IMG/VR virus record: IMGVR_UViG_3300020193_000007
Location: 19,538-83,537 of that record
Strand: one strand, 5' to 3'
DNA from: a virus
DNA: 64,000 bases
Shown here one piece after another: positions 1 through 8,516 of this stretch (position 1 is its first letter; each line of letters opens with the position of its first letter). A program made the translations under genes and the position numbers. The notes under the pieces were generated by a model. The model was not told the DNA's origin, did no database searches, and saw nothing but the letters and a program-made list of their open reading frames with translations.

Positions 1-107
1 TACGTCTTTTGTATATGCAATAGAACATCCAGATCTTCTATTAAAAAAGACTGATTATTTTCTAGCTTTATATTTACTTTTTTCTTTTGATTTGTTTTCT
101 TACTCAT
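1..107 (-). CDS. Hypothetical protein, 3' part outside the window
   Basis: An open frame starts with ATG at 107 and runs off the left edge of the window, giving 35 residues. The start overlaps the stop of the preceding gene (the ATG lies inside ATGAGTAA), the usual sign of translational coupling in a phage operon. The N-terminus is very lysine-rich, followed by a more ordinary acidic and hydrophobic stretch. Nothing in these 35 residues identifies a family. It is the next gene of the block containing thyX and nrdJ. Confidence 0.55.
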   Translation of the reverse strand, partial: MSKKTNQKKKVNIKLENNQSFLIEDLDVLLHIQKT

Positions 108-333
108 TTGCTTTCTTTTCTTTTATTTCAGCGTTTGCCACTTCTTCTTGTGGTACTTGATAAACAGCTAAATCACCGGTATCTGGTTCATGTGTTATAA
201 AGTATATTCTTTTATCCTCCAATTTGCAACCGTCTGGTGGAGGAGATTCTAGTGCAATTTTCTTAGACGCAGAGCCATAAACCTGACTTGACTTTTTGTG
301 AACAACAATATAGTTCAATTTACCAGCCGCCAT
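100..333 (-). CDS. Small hypothetical protein
   Basis: A 77-residue protein of unknown function. It begins four bases after the thyX stop and overlaps the next gene at its end, so it is a cotranscribed member of the nucleotide-metabolism block. The first 65 residues look like a small beta-rich domain and the last 12 are charged (Glu/Lys). No signal peptide, membrane segment or cysteine pair is visible. The position suggests an accessory role near ThyX, but that is only inference. Confidence 0.6.
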   Translation of the reverse strand: MAAGKLNYIVVHKKSSQVYGSASKKIALESPPPDGCKLEDKRIYFITHEPDTGDLAVYQVPQEEVANAEIKEKKANE

Positions 334-1029
334 TTATCTACCGGTAAGAGCCTTAATTGAAACTGGAAACAGGGGTTGAATCAAATCATAAACTGCCTCT
401 GCGTACTGTCTAATCTCATACTGAGAATCCTCAGCTAATCTTTGGTTTAAAAAATGAGCTACAGATTGTAGGCTACAAGACCACAAGTAAGGTTGATACA
501 TGGCATAGGCGGGCAAAAATAGTCTAGCCTGCTCTGGGGCCACGCCCTCCTCCATGGCCCACTTATAGAGGGCCTCAGCGTCCTCCAGATGCTGTATAAG
601 CTTGCTGGAAAGCACTGCCCCTATCCAGGGGCCTATAGGGCCTCCTGAGCCCTGCTTACGGCTTTCTGGGGCTTGTCTCCACTCATCATTTTTGGGGATG
701 TAAAACTCTGGCTCCAGGCTAATATATCTTCTTGAAGATTCATTCCAAGAATCCATCGTATGATCCGATCCCACCACATACTTCCAGTGTTGTCTGGCAA
801 CCATTATGGGTGCGTTAAATTCAAACGTCGCAAATGCATGCCTAAAAGGCGACATGTGATTTTCTCTTGCCAAGAACTCCAATAGTCTTGCGTCTTGAAC
901 GGAAAACTCTTTAGACTCTTTTGCAAAAGAAACTCTAGCCGCATTTACAACGGACAGATCGCTACCCATATGATCTACGAGTCTAACGTATCCCTTGTCC
1001 AATACCTTTACTGTATGCTGCTTTTCCAT
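334..1029 (-). CDS. thyX: FAD-dependent thymidylate synthase ThyX
   Basis: A 231-residue ThyX-type flavin-dependent thymidylate synthase, which makes dTMP from dUMP using methylene-tetrahydrofolate and NADPH. Visible family features are the N-terminal HMSPFRH block (His58, His64), the substrate/FAD motif region around Arg79-Gln80 and Asn96-Glu97-x-Ser99-x-Arg101-Tyr102, and the C-terminal QARLFLP segment (Arg169) followed by a helix block typical of ThyX. The signature is unusual: between RQ and NE there are 15 residues instead of the usual nine, and the canonical RHR triplet is replaced by a WKY-containing stretch. Length is normal for the family. It follows nrdJ by 42 bases and has no in-frame CGG. 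Identity is confident; activity with the altered motif is not proven. Confidence 0.9.
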   Translation of the reverse strand: MEKQHTVKVLDKGYVRLVDHMGSDLSVVNAARVSFAKESKEFSVQDARLLEFLARENHMSPFRHAFATFEFNAPIMVARQHWKYVVGSDHTMDSWNESSRRYISLEPEFYIPKNDEWRQAPESRKQGSGGPIGPWIGAVLSSKLIQHLEDAEALYKWAMEEGVAPEQARLFLPAYAMYQPYLWSCSLQSVAHFLNQRLAEDSQYEIRQYAEAVYDLIQPLFPVSIKALTGR

Positions 1030-1071
1030 AGCTACAGTATACCACCCAACTCGTTGTGTGTATGGATGAAA

Positions 1072-3117
1072 TTATTGATTATCTTTTATATATTTTATTT
1101 CACAAGTATCCGTTGTACAATGTCTTTCTCCAATTGCATCGGCAGCCATGCCCGCATATACGCCAGTTAAATCAATTGGGAATAGTTTGTCGATTTGATT
1201 AAGGTATTCCTGTTCACTTATTTGCGCGTAAGGCATTTGAGGGTATGTGTCATTTCCGCTGGGCAAGAAGGATACCGTTTTTAATTGACCATCGTGCATG
1301 TGCAGAACTGTGCCAACATACCTAGATTCCGTATCTTTATCAAAAGAAACTGTAACTGAAACAGAGTTATCTGACCAATATCTTTGAGCAGTAGTAGCTA
1401 GGGCCATCTTCTCAAATATTGTGACGTCTTTCTCTGACCTAACTGCATCAGACTTGATTGGAAAATAAACCACCGATGTTGTGTCTGGAGATTCAGCTGC
1501 TGGTTCTATCTTGTAATTTGCCATTTTGAAAAGTGGAAGCATTGGGTCTTCGTTTGAAAACCTAATTGTTCTATTGAAAAATTTGCCACCTGGCGTCCAG
1601 TGAACTCCAGGAGATTCTCCAGCCAAAATTGAAACTGTACCAGATGGTTTTACAGTTGTCATTTTAATTGACTCCCTAATTCCAAGCCACTCAGAATACA
1701 CGTTGTCATATCTTTGAATTGTTTTATAGCCTTGGTTCATCCACTCTTTCAGGATGGGCATACCGTGGCGATCGGCAAAGTCGGCGACGCCTGACATAGA
1801 AGCACCTATTCTTCTGTTTCTTTGCATGATCGCATTAGTTTCTTCCCAGTGGGTCGGGAGAAGTGTTACTGTCTTGGCGTAAAGATACGCAAACTTAAGC
1901 GTTCTCTTGTAATCCTCAAGGCTATCGTGTCGTCCTAAGTAAGTTTCAACAAGCGTGCAACATTCGTATGATTCAAGCGATTGTTCTGCGCAAGGATTAT
2001 ATCCAGCCACTCTGTGATCCTTGTTGTTGGGCGGGTCAATTAGTCTTCCATACTTTCTGGACACATCCATCCAAATAACTCCCGGCTCTCCGTTAAGAGA
2101 TATTCCCTCTATTATTGAGGAGAGATCTTTTCCCACCTCAGTTTCTATAGAGTTATTTGACATCCAACCCCAGCCCGGAGAATTGGGATCATAAGAGTTT
2201 CTTTCCGGAAACTTATCCCTATTCTTTAAGTTAAGAAAATCTTGATCCTCTAATCTTCCGATAAGAAGTTCTGCAGATCGACGAACGTTGCCCGAAACAA
2301 CACAAACTCCGATAAGATTACCTATGTCGGCTATGTCGACTCTAGTAAGTTTTTGCCCTTTTCTTTTATGAAATATTCTTGTTATGTGTTCGTGCATCTT
2401 TTCTAGTGGCTCGTGCCCTGCGGCCACTCCTCCAAATGTTTTTATTGGAGTACCAGCTGGCCTTATTTGCCCGTAATCAAAAGAGTATGATGGCTGATTT
2501 TCCTTGAGAAAAGAATTTATCAAAAGCGTCAAAGATTCAACCCAACCTTCTCTTGTATCTGGTATAACATAATGAGCGCTATCCTTGGGTTCGTATACAA
2601 TAAAATCTTTATCAGCCCCCTTATCATCAAACCCGACACCAACACCCAGCATCGAAGCCTCCATGAGAAACGCAAAAGGCCTAGCTGGATTTAGTTTTGT
2701 CATTTCTGCTGTAGAAACAAATGCGCAGTTTTGTAGTGCTGCCGAGTTCTTTTGAACATTCACTATATTTGTACCCATGGCCCACAAACCTCTGCCAGGA
2801 GGAGTCCACTTAAGGTTAAAAAGTCTATCGAAGGCTTCTTTGGCGGAAGATTGTGCCTTAGAGTCGTTCCAGGGCAATCTATTCTTCTTGCAGTGTTCTT
2901 TCTGCAAAGAGTACATTCCATTTACCACTCTTTCGCATACGTCAACCCAAGTTTCTTTTGCCCCATCGTCCTTTAGTCTTGAATAGGTTCTTAGAAATGT
3001 TATTTCCCCCACAGAATTTCCTGCCGCGTCTTTGTAGCCGAATGGTACAACCTTGTTTTTGTAGGTGCTGATAAATTCTTCACTTAAATTAAATAAAAAC
3101 ATATCTGTGGTAACCAT
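1072..3117 (-). CDS. nrdJ: Class II (B12-dependent) monomeric ribonucleoside-triphosphate reductase
   Basis: A 681-residue adenosylcobalamin-dependent ribonucleotide reductase of the monomeric Lactobacillus leichmannii type, reducing NTPs to dNTPs for phage DNA synthesis. Key residues are present: Cys131 in QNCAF, the NPCAEQ motif with the thiyl cysteine Cys376 and Glu378, Cys387 exactly 11 residues after Cys376 (partner of Cys131), the phosphate-binding PSGTVS loop near 491-496, and a C-terminal Cys667-x4-Cys672 pair that would regenerate the active site. It is slightly shorter than the roughly 740-residue reference. The ATG lies three bases after the previous stop, so translation is probably coupled. 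I checked every CGG trinucleotide in this gene and none is in frame. Confidence 0.93.
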   Translation of the reverse strand: MVTTDMFLFNLSEEFISTYKNKVVPFGYKDAAGNSVGEITFLRTYSRLKDDGAKETWVDVCERVVNGMYSLQKEHCKKNRLPWNDSKAQSSAKEAFDRLFNLKWTPPGRGLWAMGTNIVNVQKNSAALQNCAFVSTAEMTKLNPARPFAFLMEASMLGVGVGFDDKGADKDFIVYEPKDSAHYVIPDTREGWVESLTLLINSFLKENQPSYSFDYGQIRPAGTPIKTFGGVAAGHEPLEKMHEHITRIFHKRKGQKLTRVDIADIGNLIGVCVVSGNVRRSAELLIGRLEDQDFLNLKNRDKFPERNSYDPNSPGWGWMSNNSIETEVGKDLSSIIEGISLNGEPGVIWMDVSRKYGRLIDPPNNKDHRVAGYNPCAEQSLESYECCTLVETYLGRHDSLEDYKRTLKFAYLYAKTVTLLPTHWEETNAIMQRNRRIGASMSGVADFADRHGMPILKEWMNQGYKTIQRYDNVYSEWLGIRESIKMTTVKPSGTVSILAGESPGVHWTPGGKFFNRTIRFSNEDPMLPLFKMANYKIEPAAESPDTTSVVYFPIKSDAVRSEKDVTIFEKMALATTAQRYWSDNSVSVTVSFDKDTESRYVGTVLHMHDGQLKTVSFLPSGNDTYPQMPYAQISEQEYLNQIDKLFPIDLTGVYAGMAADAIGERHCTTDTCEIKYIKDNQ

Positions 3118-3120
3118 AAA

Positions 3121-3816
3121 CTATTCAATAACCTTTCTAATGTAGTTGGAATTTGTCTTTTGTATTTCTGATTTTTTAATCTTAATAATCTGATCCAAAG
3201 AATATACCTTGTATATTTCTTTTTCAACAAAATATCCGCTTTTCCAGTTTAAGACTCTTTCTACGTTGGAAGAGTAATTAGTAAATAGATTACAAAGAAC
3301 TGCGCCACCGTAAATCCTAACAAGATTCTTCATTTTTGTCACAGACTTCTCTTTTAATTCTTGATTTACAAATTTTTCCTGATTCACCTTCTCGTTTAAC
3401 CAATTATAAGCCTGTCTTGTTAATGGCGGTATATCAATATGCTCAAAAATTCCAAATTTCATTATGGTTAATCTATTTTTTTCTATTTGCAAATCTGATT
3501 TGACAACTTCCTTAAACATTTCAAACCAATCTCTCTCATTAAATTGAGGCCAGCCTGCAACCCAAAAAATGAGTACGTGGTTTTCTTCTGGTATTGCGGT
3601 CTTGTTGACAATTGGCGAAAGACATGCGCACGCAATGCACTTCTTTACTACTTCTTTTGCTTTTTCCTCCCCATGTCTTTTGGATTGCACAGTCCATAGT
3701 TGGGATATTTTTTCTGGCCAATTTGATTCGCCAAGATACAACGTTAAATATTTATCTGCGACATCTATTGAAAGAGAATTATTTTTGATTAGTTGATCCA
3801 TCATCTGTATAGACAT
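3121..3816 (-). CDS. Hypothetical protein
   Basis: A 231-residue protein not recognised as a family member. It is the first gene after the promoter and hairpin at 3.87-3.94 kb and has a very strong ribosome-binding site (AAGGAGG, seven bases before the ATG), so it is probably well expressed. The protein is rich in Trp and Lys, has a cysteine-rich patch around residues 64-69 (CIACAC) and a mostly helical second half. No membrane segment is visible. It is immediately upstream of nrdJ (three-base gap), which points to a link with nucleotide metabolism or phage replication, but no function can be assigned. Confidence 0.7.
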   Translation of the reverse strand: MSIQMMDQLIKNNSLSIDVADKYLTLYLGESNWPEKISQLWTVQSKRHGEEKAKEVVKKCIACACLSPIVNKTAIPEENHVLIFWVAGWPQFNERDWFEMFKEVVKSDLQIEKNRLTIMKFGIFEHIDIPPLTRQAYNWLNEKVNQEKFVNQELKEKSVTKMKNLVRIYGGAVLCNLFTNYSSNVERVLNWKSGYFVEKEIYKVYSLDQIIKIKKSEIQKTNSNYIRKVIE

Positions 3817-3871
3817 ATCTAATCCTCCTTAGCTCCATCAAAACATATAAACGTGCCCTAATAAATCGAAA

Positions 3872-3893
3872 TTCCCGCACATTTGTGCGGGAA
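3872..3893 (-). terminator. Hairpin, probable rho-independent terminator or leader stem-loop
   Basis: A perfect 10-bp inverted repeat (arms 3872-3881 and 3884-3893, stem sequence TTCCCGCACA with a 2-base loop, effectively 9 bp with a 4-base loop). On the minus strand it is followed by TTTCGATTTATT, a T-rich tail nearly identical to the tail of the hairpin at 57758-57789, so a terminator for the structural operon is likely. It lies downstream of the promoter candidate at 3910-3939, so it could also act as an attenuator or a stabilising 5' stem-loop. Confidence 0.6.
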
Positions 3894-3909
3894 CTCGAAA
3901 CACCCACCT

Positions 3910-3939
3910 ATTATAGCAGGTTTATTGCACGATTGTCTA
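3910..3939 (-). promoter_or_regulatory. Extended -10 promoter candidate for the nrdJ-thyX block
   Basis: On the minus strand a perfect -10 TATAAT (3910-3915) is preceded by TG at the extended -10 position (TGCTATAAT) and, 18 bases upstream, by TAGACA (3934-3939), a reasonable -35. The -35 overlaps the stop codon of the upstream gene. Transcription would start about 3902 and run through the hairpin at 3872-3893 into the gene at 3121-3816, nrdJ and thyX. Confidence 0.6.
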
Positions 3940-4524
3940 CAGAGCTTTTGCGGAAGGAACTCCTTTATATTCGTTAACCTTATTTCTTCCGTATTCAGAA
4001 GATGTATTTGACTGTCCATATCCAGATGGAAATACTTCAGTTGAACTTACTCCGTCAAATATATAGTTGTTGTAGAGGCTGTAGGATGTTACCCTCTTTT
4101 CATGACCATAGCCGGAAGAAAAGACATCTGCTGATGTAACGCCATCAAAAATGTAATTGCTATACAGGGCGTACGGTCTCGTTCTATCCGAAGAATGACC
4201 ATAAGACCCGGACAATATGCCAGATACTCCCTTGAATTCCTTTGGCTTAAACCTTGCCCCATCGTAGCCCGCGCCATCTGCAAATGTTCCCGAAAGAGGA
4301 TGGATATAAAGAGTCGTACCATTGAAAACCTGAGACAAGAACACATTACCTGGATGATGGCCAGTGCCCGGAACGTGATCCTTATCTGGACCACCATCTA
4401 GGACGCCCTTGGCAAATAATGGATAATAGGAATAGGTTCCAGCCGTGCCCTTAAAGGGGTTGATCATATCCTTGGTGTTTCGACCTCTAAGAACCGGTCT
4501 TGGACCAACATAAAAAGTAGCCAT
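3937..4524 (-). CDS. Small repeat-containing structural protein
   Basis: A 195-residue Gly/Tyr/Ser-rich protein, the last gene of the structural operon. It has a strong ribosome-binding site (AAGGAG). Residues 119-148 and 149-178 are two tandem 30-residue repeats, each containing NYIFDGV and ending with a SGYG turn; a shorter SGSYGH element precedes them. Such aromatic/glycine repeats suggest an extended surface protein such as a fibre tip, whisker or decoration protein. No family is recognised. Position after the baseplate-peripheral genes supports a virion role. The upstream gap of 65 bases has a weak promoter-like TATATA. Confidence 0.65.
   Translation of the reverse strand: MATFYVGPRPVLRGRNTKDMINPFKGTAGTYSYYPLFAKGVLDGGPDKDHVPGTGHHPGNVFLSQVFNGTTLYIHPLSGTFADGAGYDGARFKPKEFKGVSGILSGSYGHSSDRTRPYALYSNYIFDGVTSADVFSSGYGHEKRVTSYSLYNNYIFDGVSSTEVFPSGYGQSNTSSEYGRNKVNEYKGVPSAKAL
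3991..4170 (-). repeat. Two tandem 90-bp in-frame repeats
   Basis: Units at 4081-4170 and 3991-4080 encode two 30-residue repeats sharing LY-N-NYIFDGV and V-F-SGYG. Similarity is clear at protein level and also visible in the DNA (tatagttgttgtagag against taattgctatacaggg surroundings), suggesting a relatively recent duplication. Confidence 0.75.
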
Positions 4525-4589
4525 TTATATTCTCCTTATTGAAGAAAGGTAACTATATAGTAAAAACAATAATGCTTTTTCACCATATC

Positions 4590-5852
4590 TTACAGATTAT
4601 AATTCACTTCTACAATTAAATCTGATAGAACTGGGGGTATCTTATTTTCAAGCATCGCTAGGCTTACCTCTATATAAACGTGGCTTGAAGTGTTTGGGTT
4701 TGTTAAAACATAGTTTGACCCAGATGGGTAAAATATCCTATAGGAAAATACACTATTTAAAAGAGACTGAGGTAATGTGTATATTTTGGGTGAAACGTTT
4801 AAGATTTCATTTATTGTTTTTCCTGCGGGAGCGTCAAATCTAATGAAAGTTCTTCCTGTCTCAATAAATTTTTCATATCTTACGTCTATATCGCTTAATC
4901 CATACGTGTAAACGTAAGAGCTGTTTTCTTTAATATAGTTTCTTTGCCTTAACAAAACTCTAATGGCTGTTATTTTTTTATCGGCGCAATAAAACTTCTG
5001 AGGACCAGAATTAATAATTGCATCGGATCCCACTATCGACCAGCCACCTGGAGCCACCTTACCTACGGCATCGTATTCCTGATCGTAATATCCGTAACTG
5101 AGTGGATAATAACCGTCTTTATCCGACATGCTCGGATTAGCAGCGGTTGTATATTCTACTTTAATTATATCAACTCCGTTGGAGGGAAATGGAGAAAGTG
5201 ACACACAATTACTCAAAGAATTGCCAATTGATCCTGTTGGTATTTTTATGTAGAAAAACATGCTTACGCCAAGTGGATTGGGTTCATTTAAAATAACATT
5301 TCTTCTCCACACCTTATCTGGCTGATTGATGAATGCATTTTGAACCGGGGTGGTATCTATAAACGCTCCACTTCCATCTCCTCCAGCAATATTTGGATCT
5401 ATTCTTGTTTCCAAAAAATCTGGGACTACCTGACCCTTAAGGGCGTTAACATATTTAATTTTAGAATGAGATGAACCAATGATTTGCGGGAGCGTTAAGT
5501 CATTATAATACTCATTAAAGACCAATGCTTGAGAAGCTGGTATGGCGTAAGGGGTGTTTATAAATGGCACCAGGTCTATTTGATTTTTGGAATGAATTGA
5601 AAGTTGATTTGTATTAATACTTTCAATTACCCTAATTCTATCAGCCAAATTTTTAACTGCAGAAGATAAAAAGATATTTTCTTTTATTATTCTTTCAATT
5701 ATTTCAGATATTTTTTTATCAACAACAGAATATTTATTATAAAGATAAACTAAATCCGCATAATTTTGCTCTATGCGCTCATTAAAATCTGAACTAGATA
5801 TAGGTCCATGATATTGAATGGGCTTTTTTTGAGTGTAAATAAACTCTGACAT
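4590..5852 (-). CDS. Baseplate-peripheral/fibre-like structural protein with N-terminal anchor
   Basis: A 420-residue virion protein of unknown family. Residues 10-25 contain the anchor-like sequence YHGPISSSDFN, related to sequences in three neighbouring proteins, followed by a predicted coiled coil (about 25-75) and a long beta-rich region with many Asn, Ser and Tyr residues. It is the last of a run of co-oriented genes separated by 2-10 bases (upstream neighbour ends at 5861). The architecture suggests a fibre or wedge-attached protein held by its N-terminus. Function is inferred from context only. Confidence 0.6.
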   Translation of the reverse strand: MSEFIYTQKKPIQYHGPISSSDFNERIEQNYADLVYLYNKYSVVDKKISEIIERIIKENIFLSSAVKNLADRIRVIESINTNQLSIHSKNQIDLVPFINTPYAIPASQALVFNEYYNDLTLPQIIGSSHSKIKYVNALKGQVVPDFLETRIDPNIAGGDGSGAFIDTTPVQNAFINQPDKVWRRNVILNEPNPLGVSMFFYIKIPTGSIGNSLSNCVSLSPFPSNGVDIIKVEYTTAANPSMSDKDGYYPLSYGYYDQEYDAVGKVAPGGWSIVGSDAIINSGPQKFYCADKKITAIRVLLRQRNYIKENSSYVYTYGLSDIDVRYEKFIETGRTFIRFDAPAGKTINEILNVSPKIYTLPQSLLNSVFSYRIFYPSGSNYVLTNPNTSSHVYIEVSLAMLENKIPPVLSDLIVEVNYNL

Positions 5853-5860
5853 CTTATCTC

Positions 5861-6298
5861 CTAATTATCTTTCTGCAGTGCGCCTTCGATTAAGCTAAGT
5901 TTACGCATTAACCAATCTATATGAGCGCTGTTTTTTTGGAATTTTTCAAACCTTAGGCTTTCATTAAAATAAGGCGTCGACTGCTCAACAATATACTCGT
6001 TGCTATCCTCGTCATAATAGATGTTCTGCGAATATATGGTCATTTTTAAATCTTCATTTAAATAGTAATCCGGAGTAGCTGCATATAGATTATTTCCCAA
6101 CATTGTTGATATATTATCTATTTGATTACTTAATACGTCTAATTTAGACTTAAGTTTGTTAATATCCAATAAGAATTGATCGTTAAATAAGTTTAAAACA
6201 CTAGAAGGTATTGGACCCCTGTAGGTAAGCCTATGCCTCTGAAGATTGGGTTCAAAGATGTTTTCTCTTTTATTGAAATCTGAATGTGATATTGCCAT
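5861..6298 (-). CDS. Short anchor-domain baseplate protein
   Basis: A 145-residue protein consisting of little more than the shared anchor: RLTYRGPIPSSVLN at about residues 22-35, then a long amphipathic helix/coiled coil (about 36-66) and a short variable tail. It looks like a trimmed version of its larger neighbours at 4590-5852 and 8517-10985. It probably trimerises and binds the baseplate or a neighbouring fibre. Gaps to neighbours are 8 bases on each side, so it is cotranscribed and probably translationally coupled. No family recognised. Confidence 0.6.
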   Translation of the reverse strand: MAISHSDFNKRENIFEPNLQRHRLTYRGPIPSSVLNLFNDQFLLDINKLKSKLDVLSNQIDNISTMLGNNLYAATPDYYLNEDLKMTIYSQNIYYDEDSNEYIVEQSTPYFNESLRFEKFQKNSAHIDWLMRKLSLIEGALQKDN

Positions 6299-6306
6299 GG
6301 GCTCCC

Positions 6307-8514
6307 CTAATGCTTAAACTTTAGTGTGTAAGAGATTACTGATGGTGCAGAATAGGAATCAGCACCCCTGAATAGATCTGCTCTAACCCTGATTGATTCA
6401 GGAGATTTTTCACTATTAGTTAAATAATATACTTTTGTTCCGTCTTTAATTTCCTCTGTTCTTCTATAAATTATTTCTAAATTATTTTCATAATTTATTA
6501 CAGAAAATACATTATCTATATTAGAATATTTAGTGCGCAAATCTTCTTGCTTTACAAAGTAAAAGTAGTTTTGATAAACTTCAGAATTTGGAATAGAAAT
6601 AAGTGACACTCCCTCCATCAGGGATATTGCCCCGTTAAACGGCGTTTTAACGCCCTGTGAATCATTTGTCGATTTGTTAATTATTAAAACAATTGAATTT
6701 TGACCTTTTTTAAAATTCCAAGTTAGGGAAGATAAAAGTGTTCCCGCAGACAATGCTCCTCCTGCGGAAATTAAGACACCGTTAAGATAAACTTCGATAT
6801 CCCAGTATTGAGCGGATAAAGACTTTAGAAAATTTTTGGTCATTGTTATAGAATTTTCCATATAAATATTTGTAGAAATATAAATACTACCATAGGGAAC
6901 ATTTTGGGCTTGATAAAATTCTTGATTATCACCAAGTGAGATATTAAATTTATTTGCGATAATGTCTTTTCTGGCACCGGTGATAATTTGCTGCCAAGAA
7001 TCCCTGCCCAGAGACGTGCCTGTCACCAAAGCGGCTAACACCTGATTGCTTTCGGTATTTTCAAGCATATAAACATCGTATGGGTCAGTGTCTTTCGGGA
7101 ATTTTGCCAATCTATAAACGCTAAACCCATTTTGAACAGCGTCATTTCTATAGGAAAAGTCTTTTATTGGATTATTGTATTGGGTTGATCTTGGAATTCT
7201 AGTCATTTCACTTTTTGTAGATTGAATACTGCTGGTAGTGGCGGGGACTATTCTTGATTCAATTCTGTTAGACCCCTTAAAAGAAACTACACTTGAGTTT
7301 GAGGCATTTTTTAATGAAGCTGGCGATACCTGCGTCCAATTGTAGTCATTAATAAATTTTTCATTTCCCTTTTCTTCAGCTATATAATAATTTATTGAAG
7401 TACCTTTTGGAATCTGATGATTGGCCTCAAAATATACGGAGTCAATAGTTAAAGTTTTATTTTGATTTACCGGCAATGATATTGGTTGACTGACAAAAGT
7501 GGCTGATGAATCGTAGTATGGGGCTGTAATGATCAGCTCATTAATTCTAAAATCATAAACGTAATTAATTTGATTAGAAGTATTTTGAATATAATCTGGT
7601 TCTGTTTTTGTAAGGAATAATTCTATATTTGAAGTAACGGTTGTCGGAAATGAAAAAGAGAATGAATCAAAATCAGATGAGCCAGATTTTGAGAATGTCA
7701 TTGGATTTGCGATATCATTTACCCTATTGATCACCACATCTACATCAACAGATTTCTTAGAATTTAACCTACCCTCTACGAGAGAAATGCCAGACAGGTT
7801 TGTTCCAGCGGATGAAATTGGTATTGATATCTTTAGCGAACACAAACCTATTGATGGAGATTGAAATGCATACCTCCATTCAGAATTATTTAATCCATTA
7901 AATACGTTTGCCAAATTGACGGAAGGAATGCCATACACTTTTTTGCCATCTAAAAAAATTTCGATCGAGGCGCTAGAAACTTTGCTTATAATATTTCCAA
8001 TATAATTAAATGTTCCGGAAGTTAACTGTGGAATAGTTAACTTTCTTGCTGATACGTCAACAATAGCAGATGTTTTTGATAAATCGGTAAGAGCCGTATT
8101 GTTAAAGGCATTAGTATGACTATAGTAAAATCCATCTGTATTGTTTATTGCAAAAAGTTTGTCATCTATATTTTTTTCTAATTCAGCTCTTCTAGACTTA
8201 AGGCTTTCAATTCTAGAATTAAATGCCGTTATTAGATCATATAAGTCACTAATTTGTTCATGAAAAGAATCATATAAAACATCTACATTAAAAGACGTGT
8301 GTGCTGTAATTTGATTAATTTTTTCAACATCAATTATTGAACTTGCAGAAAGGTCGTTATAAGGAACTGGAATCGGAAATCCCGGTCTATATCTACTAAA
8401 ATATCTTCCGAATATGGTTGATATCTCACTTTCACTAGGCTTGTTTCCAAGTGAATAGTATATTTTGTATATTGTCTCTAAAAATCTTTTTTTCTGTATA
8501 TTTTCTATTGTCAT
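6307..8514 (-). CDS. Large beta-rich baseplate-peripheral protein
   Basis: A 735-residue structural protein with an N-terminal helical part, including a coiled coil around residues 75-125 with RRAELEKNID, followed by about 600 residues of Ser/Thr/Asn-rich beta sandwich-like sequence. A weak version of the shared anchor (PYNDLSASSIID, about 50-62) precedes the coiled coil. It lies two bases downstream of the 822-residue gene and shares its overall plan, so the two are probably paralogues forming extended baseplate appendages. No enzymatic motif is visible. Function is contextual inference. Confidence 0.6.
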   Translation of the reverse strand: MTIENIQKKRFLETIYKIYYSLGNKPSESEISTIFGRYFSRYRPGFPIPVPYNDLSASSIIDVEKINQITAHTSFNVDVLYDSFHEQISDLYDLITAFNSRIESLKSRRAELEKNIDDKLFAINNTDGFYYSHTNAFNNTALTDLSKTSAIVDVSARKLTIPQLTSGTFNYIGNIISKVSSASIEIFLDGKKVYGIPSVNLANVFNGLNNSEWRYAFQSPSIGLCSLKISIPISSAGTNLSGISLVEGRLNSKKSVDVDVVINRVNDIANPMTFSKSGSSDFDSFSFSFPTTVTSNIELFLTKTEPDYIQNTSNQINYVYDFRINELIITAPYYDSSATFVSQPISLPVNQNKTLTIDSVYFEANHQIPKGTSINYYIAEEKGNEKFINDYNWTQVSPASLKNASNSSVVSFKGSNRIESRIVPATTSSIQSTKSEMTRIPRSTQYNNPIKDFSYRNDAVQNGFSVYRLAKFPKDTDPYDVYMLENTESNQVLAALVTGTSLGRDSWQQIITGARKDIIANKFNISLGDNQEFYQAQNVPYGSIYISTNIYMENSITMTKNFLKSLSAQYWDIEVYLNGVLISAGGALSAGTLLSSLTWNFKKGQNSIVLIINKSTNDSQGVKTPFNGAISLMEGVSLISIPNSEVYQNYFYFVKQEDLRTKYSNIDNVFSVINYENNLEIIYRRTEEIKDGTKVYYLTNSEKSPESIRVRADLFRGADSYSAPSVISYTLKFKH

Positions 8515-8516
8515 AA

